Source of the DNA: Prevotellaceae bacterium
GTDB taxonomy: Bacteria; Bacteroidota; Bacteroidia; Bacteroidales; UBA932
Direction of reading: 5' to 3'
DNA: 9,029 nucleotides
NCBI GenBank assembly: GCA_031267855.1
Contig: JAIRYH010000092.1
Span: 1 to 9,029 of the forward strand
Shown here in pieces: positions 6,671-9,029 of the stretch. The notes below the pieces were generated by a model that was not told where the DNA came from, did no database searches, and worked only from the letters and a program-made list of their open reading frames with translations. A program made the translations under genes and the position numbers. Within the stretch, counting starts at the first letter, position 1; every line of letters begins with the position of its first letter.

Positions 6671-6852
6671 GTTGAGAGTTGAGAGTTGAAAGTTGAAAGT
6701 TGAAAGTTGAAAGTTGAAAGTTGAGAGTTGAAAGTTGAAAGTTGAAAGTTGAGAGTTGAAAGTTGAAAGTTGAAAGTTGAAAGTTGAAAGTTGGCTAACG
6801 CCATGACGCGCTTCGCGCAACTTTCAACTCTCAACTTTCAACTTTCAACTTT
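6671..6852 (-). repeat. Long heptamer hairpin element between ftcD and holA, 17 tandem copies
   Basis: Seventeen perfectly phased heptamers occupy 6671-6789: thirteen GTTGAAA and four GTTGAGA. A core (6791-6820) then holds TGGC-TAAC-GCCA (6792-6803) and GCGC-TTC-GCGC (6808-6818). The opposite arm has about five complementary heptamers, CAACTTT/CAACTCT (6818-6852). In minus-strand sense the element begins inside the ftcD stop codon and runs up to the holA leader. Core and arm layout match the element at 5212-5279 read on the plus strand, with changed loop bases (AACA there, GTTA here) and unchanged stem. The unequal arms suggest slippage expansion on the holA side. Confidence 0.88.
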
Positions 6853-7864
6853 TCATCACGTGTTCCAGGATTTTTTTTTGCGGGTCGAAAGGCTTCAGCT
6901 CGTCCAGTCCCATGGCCCGGACGGCTGTTGCAATAAGTTCCGGCGCCGGCGCTGACACGGCCATGCCGCCGGCATGCGGCTGTTTGTCCAGGAAATATTT
7001 CCCGGCGTCCAGCAGTGCCTGCAGGGGCGCCAGGCCAATGAGTTCGGCGCCCGTCACACGGCATCCCCGCGCCTGCGCCCGTTCGCACACCGCCTCGAAT
7101 GCCGCGTGCAGCGGCGTAACGGAGAGATCACAGAGGTTCATCGAGACCTGCGCCCTGCCGTATTCTTCGATGTACCATCCGATGGCCTTGACTGCTTTCA
7201 GCAGGCCGGGCTGCCGCTGCCCGCTGCCGTCGTGCACAGGCCGTCCTTTTTCGCGCACGTCGCAGGCTATGTCATGCGCCTGGCGCGCCGAGGCGGTATT
7301 CAGGTTTACGTTGAAGGCAATGAGATAATGGCGTGCGCCTACGGCAACAGCGCCGGTTTCCGGCACAAAAGCGGCGGGGCCGAAATCCGGTTTTCCTTCC
7401 GGCGCCGCCAGTTTATCCTTCAATCCTTCGTAGCCTCCGGCGCGGCAGCAGGCAAGGTCGCGGCGGCGTTCGTCGAAGGCGGCAAATTCGTAGGCATACA
7501 CGGGTATCCGCATTTCGTCGCCGATACGTTTTCCCAGTGCCCGCGCCAGGGCAACGGTTTCGTCCATCGTGATGCCGGAAACGGGGACGAGCGGCAACAC
7601 GTCGGTTGCACCGAAACGCGGATGCTCGCCGTGGTGCCTGCGCATGTCGATGACCTCCGCCGCCTTTTTCACCGCCCGGAAAGCGGCTTCGCACACCGCT
7701 TCGGGAGCGCCGGCAAATGTCACTACGCTGCGGTTCGCCGCCCGTCCCTGTTCGACATGCAGCAGCCGTACGCCGGCGACCGCGGCGATGGCACCGGTAA
7801 TTTGCCGGATGGCCGCCCCGTCCCGCCCCTCGCTGAAATTGGGAACACATTCAATAATGCTCAT
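6845..7864 (-). CDS. ftcD: Glutamate formimidoyltransferase (single-domain)
   Basis: The 339-residue cytoplasmic enzyme moves the formimino group from N-formimino-L-glutamate to tetrahydrofolate, a late step of histidine breakdown. The N-terminus MSIIECVPNFSEGRD is the family signature. NRSVVTFAG lies at 44-52. HPRFGATDVLPLVP (81-94) contains the catalytic His81, equivalent to His82 of the mammalian enzyme. KPDFGP (158-163) and GARHYLIAFNVNLNT (176-190) belong to the folate and substrate groove, and a TGAELIGLAPLQALLDAG block follows near 271-288. Only the transferase domains are present; the cyclodeaminase half found in mammals would be a separate gene. No other hut genes are in the window. 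ridA lies 70 bp upstream on the same strand, so a joint transcript is possible. The stop codon is contributed by the heptamer repeat. Confidence 0.93.
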   Translation of the reverse strand: MSIIECVPNFSEGRDGAAIRQITGAIAAVAGVRLLHVEQGRAANRSVVTFAGAPEAVCEAAFRAVKKAAEVIDMRRHHGEHPRFGATDVLPLVPVSGITMDETVALARALGKRIGDEMRIPVYAYEFAAFDERRRDLACCRAGGYEGLKDKLAAPEGKPDFGPAAFVPETGAVAVGARHYLIAFNVNLNTASARQAHDIACDVREKGRPVHDGSGQRQPGLLKAVKAIGWYIEEYGRAQVSMNLCDLSVTPLHAAFEAVCERAQARGCRVTGAELIGLAPLQALLDAGKYFLDKQPHAGGMAVSAPAPELIATAVRAMGLDELKPFDPQKKILEHVMKS

Positions 7865-7934
7865 CGCTGTTGCTTATTTCAAGATTTAAAGATTGGCCTG
7901 CGCCTTGCACCGTGTATCGGTCGCCATTCCGGAA

Positions 7935-8312
7935 CTATTTTACGGCGACGGTTTCTATTTCAACCATTGCGCCCATCGGCAGTCTGGCAGCCTGAAAGGC
8001 AATACGCGCCGGATAAGGCGCGGCATAAAACCGGGCATACACTTCGTTCATCACGGCAAAGTCGTTCATGTCGGCAAGCAAAACGGTCGATTTTACCACG
8101 CTCGAACAGTCATAGCCGGCTTCGGCAAGGATGGCGCCGGTGTTTTTAAGGCATTGCGCCGTTTGCTCCGCCACGCCGCCTGCCACAAATTTTCCGGTAG
8201 CCGGGTCTATCGGCAGCTGTCCCGAAACATAGAGCGTGCCGCCTGCTTCCACTGCCTGACTATAGGGCCCCACGGCTTTAGGGGCACCGGGTGATTCAAT
8301 AATTTTTTTCAT
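7935..8312 (-). CDS. ridA: RidA-family enamine/imine deaminase
   Basis: The 125-residue protein belongs to the RidA (YjgF/YER057c/UK114) family, which hydrolyses reactive enamines and imines such as 2-aminoacrylate formed by PLP enzymes. It normally works as a trimer in the cytoplasm. VGPYSQAVEAGG (14-25), YVSGQLPIDPATG (28-40) and PARIAFQAARLPMGAMVEIE (101-120) are the diagnostic blocks. Arg103 corresponds to the catalytic Arg105 of E. coli RidA, and Glu120 is also conserved. The start at 8312 (MKKIIESPGAPKA) is preferred over an in-frame ATG ten codons upstream at 8342, because that codon overlaps a promoter-like box and the family begins near the later Met. It is the first gene of the probable ridA-ftcD(-holA) run. 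Confidence 0.93.
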   Translation of the reverse strand: MKKIIESPGAPKAVGPYSQAVEAGGTLYVSGQLPIDPATGKFVAGGVAEQTAQCLKNTGAILAEAGYDCSSVVKSTVLLADMNDFAVMNEVYARFYAAPYPARIAFQAARLPMGAMVEIETVAVK

Positions 8313-8341
8313 GCGTAAATGTTTTTTTGTAATAATGTTCA

Positions 8342-8349
8342 CAAAAATA
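8342..8349 (-). promoter_or_regulatory. Putative -7 box of the ridA promoter
   Basis: On the minus strand 8349-8342 reads TATTTTTG, identical to the box before the phosphofructokinase gene and fitting TAnnTTTG. Transcription would start near 8335, giving a leader of about 23 bases to the ATG at 8312. No TTTG is evident at the usual -33 distance; that region is occupied by the heptamers at 8357-8384. Confidence 0.45.
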
Positions 8350-8356
8350 CAAATTA

Positions 8357-8384
8357 GTTATGAGTTATGAGTTATGAATTATGA
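8357..8384. repeat. Four GTTATGA-type heptamers upstream of ridA
   Basis: GTTATGA occurs three times, then ATTATGA once, all in phase. The last unit overlaps the first bases (8380 onward) of the long inverted repeat. Because the mate of that inverted repeat ends in CTCATA exactly at the window edge, matching heptamers in the opposite orientation may follow outside the window. Confidence 0.8.
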
Positions 8385-8488
8385 GTTCGTAAGGTGTATC
8401 TGCGCTTATCGACTTTTTAAAGATGCTATAATCAAGGTTAATCTGCAGGCGGGAAGTCCGGGAATCCGATTTGATATTGCAAGTCAAA
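8380..8488 (+). repeat. Left arm of a perfect 109-bp inverted repeat
   Basis: Every base of 8380-8488 pairs with the reverse complement of 8921-9029. Pairing stops at 8489/8920. The arm includes the palindromic CTGCAG and ends with TTGCAAGTCAAA. It contains no open reading frame of note. Confidence 0.95.
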
Positions 8489-8920
8489 TTTTATTAAAAT
8501 TGACATCACAAATGTAAAAAATGTTAATGGGAAATAAATAATTTCTTAATAAAAAGTTATTAACAATTGCAATAATATACTGTGTTTCTTTATTGTATTT
8601 TTTATTTTTTAAATATTTTTAGATTAAACCTTTCACATTTGTTTTTCGAGTCAAATATCTGTATGATATTTTAGAAATGTGAAAAAAAATCATGACTGAT
8701 CCATTCATGCTTCTATGCCTGTCGGTGTTGAGCCCTGCCGCGTGTTAATATCCGGCCGTTCACCCTTATTTTTTTATTACCCTCTGCCATCCCCTCCGGT
8801 TGTTCTTTAAAAATGCTTTCGGGTGTGCATGTTACGCCCTTTTAAAACGAAGCTTTCAGATATTATTTCACCCCCAAATTCATGCCCCGTCATGGTATCC
8901 GGTTCTAAATCAAATCCGAT
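8489..8920. other. AT-rich gene-free segment enclosed by the inverted repeat
   Basis: No convincing coding region is present. The left two thirds are extremely AT-rich, while from about 8700 the sequence becomes mixed and pyrimidine-rich on the plus strand. It contains a large hairpin candidate at 8631-8684 and, at its right border, AATCCGATTT (8913-8922), which pairs with AAATCGGATT (8937-8946) across into the right arm. No transposase or integrase fragment was recognised. Confidence 0.6.
8631..8684. repeat. Nested hairpin candidate in the AT-rich segment
   Basis: TTTCACATTT (8631-8640) is the exact reverse complement of AAATGTGAAA (8675-8684). Inside it, AAATATC (8653-8659) pairs with GATATTT (8665-8671) around a 5-base loop. 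An A-run follows on the plus strand, giving a T-run before the hairpin on the minus strand, so it does not look like an intrinsic terminator in either direction. Confidence 0.55.
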
Positions 8921-9029
8921 TTTGACTTGCAATATCAAATCGGATTCCCGGACTTCCCGCCTGCAGATTAACCTTGATTATAGCATCTTTAAAAAGTCGA
9001 TAAGCGCAGATACACCTTACGAACTCATA
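8921..9029 (-). repeat. Right arm of the 109-bp inverted repeat, reaching the window edge
   Basis: This is the exact reverse complement of 8380-8488 with no mismatch. It stops only because the window ends, so the true repeat may be longer. The identity of the arms implies a very recent duplication, active gene conversion, an invertible segment, or a technical fold-back artefact. Confidence 0.95.

Noticed and set aside
6646..6834. Small repetitive protein (FQLSTFN-type repeats) on the minus strand
   Set aside because: It is simply the translation of the 7-bp repeat, which reads open in that frame. It has no leader or independent coding sign and overlaps the start of holA.
6974..8149. 391-codon open frame on the plus strand
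   Set aside because: It lies antisense to ftcD and ridA, both of which have clear family motifs. Its translation is rich in Arg, His and Gly with no recognisable domain, as expected from the complement of a GC-rich gene.
8489..8920. Remnant insertion sequence with transposase
   Set aside because: No open frame or transposase-like motif is present on either strand. Only the long inverted repeat resembles a mobile element.

Overview
The window looks like chromosomal DNA from a member of the Bacteroidetes, probably Bacteroidales. The reasons are the likely promoters with a TAnnTTTG -7 box, A-rich leaders without clear Shine-Dalgarno sequences, the protein repertoire, and coding GC of roughly half beside very AT-rich spacers. 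The exact lineage cannot be read from the sequence. Seven genes are well supported.

Positions 230-5216 carry four plus-strand genes: a pyrophosphate-type phosphofructokinase, a TldD metalloprotease with a twin-arginine and lipoprotein-like N-terminus, its TldE/PmbA partner without any signal, and a small methyltransferase with a zinc-ribbon-like front end that probably starts at TTG. Positions 5612-8312 carry three minus-strand genes, read from right to left: ridA, ftcD and holA. The two sets converge on a 395-bp spacer (5217-5611) made almost wholly of repeats. The encoded roles (glycolysis, TldD/E peptide processing, imine detoxification, formiminoglutamate breakdown, replication clamp loading) are housekeeping or metabolic. 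They do not form one pathway, apart from the TldD/TldE pair.

The unusual content lies between the genes, where four repeat classes recur. (1) A 22-bp palindrome built on GTAC-GC-GTAC or GTAC-TA-GTAC occurs twice at the left edge and four times at 5298-5444, with starts about 42 bp apart. (2) Tandem 7-bp units (GTTGAAA, GTTGAGA, GTTATGA, ATTTTGA and similar) occur in most spacers, including a 17-copy run at 6671-6789. Three of these sites enclose the same two-hairpin core, oriented with the gene that ends there, and in two of them the gene's stop codon is supplied by the first repeat. (3) An 8-bp tandem array abuts the phosphofructokinase promoter. (4) A perfect 109-bp inverted repeat (8380-8488 and 8921-9029) surrounds about 430 bp of AT-rich DNA without genes and runs to the window edge. 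It may be a fold-back or invertible element, or an assembly or amplification chimera.

No tRNA, rRNA, transposase, integrase or true CRISPR array was seen.
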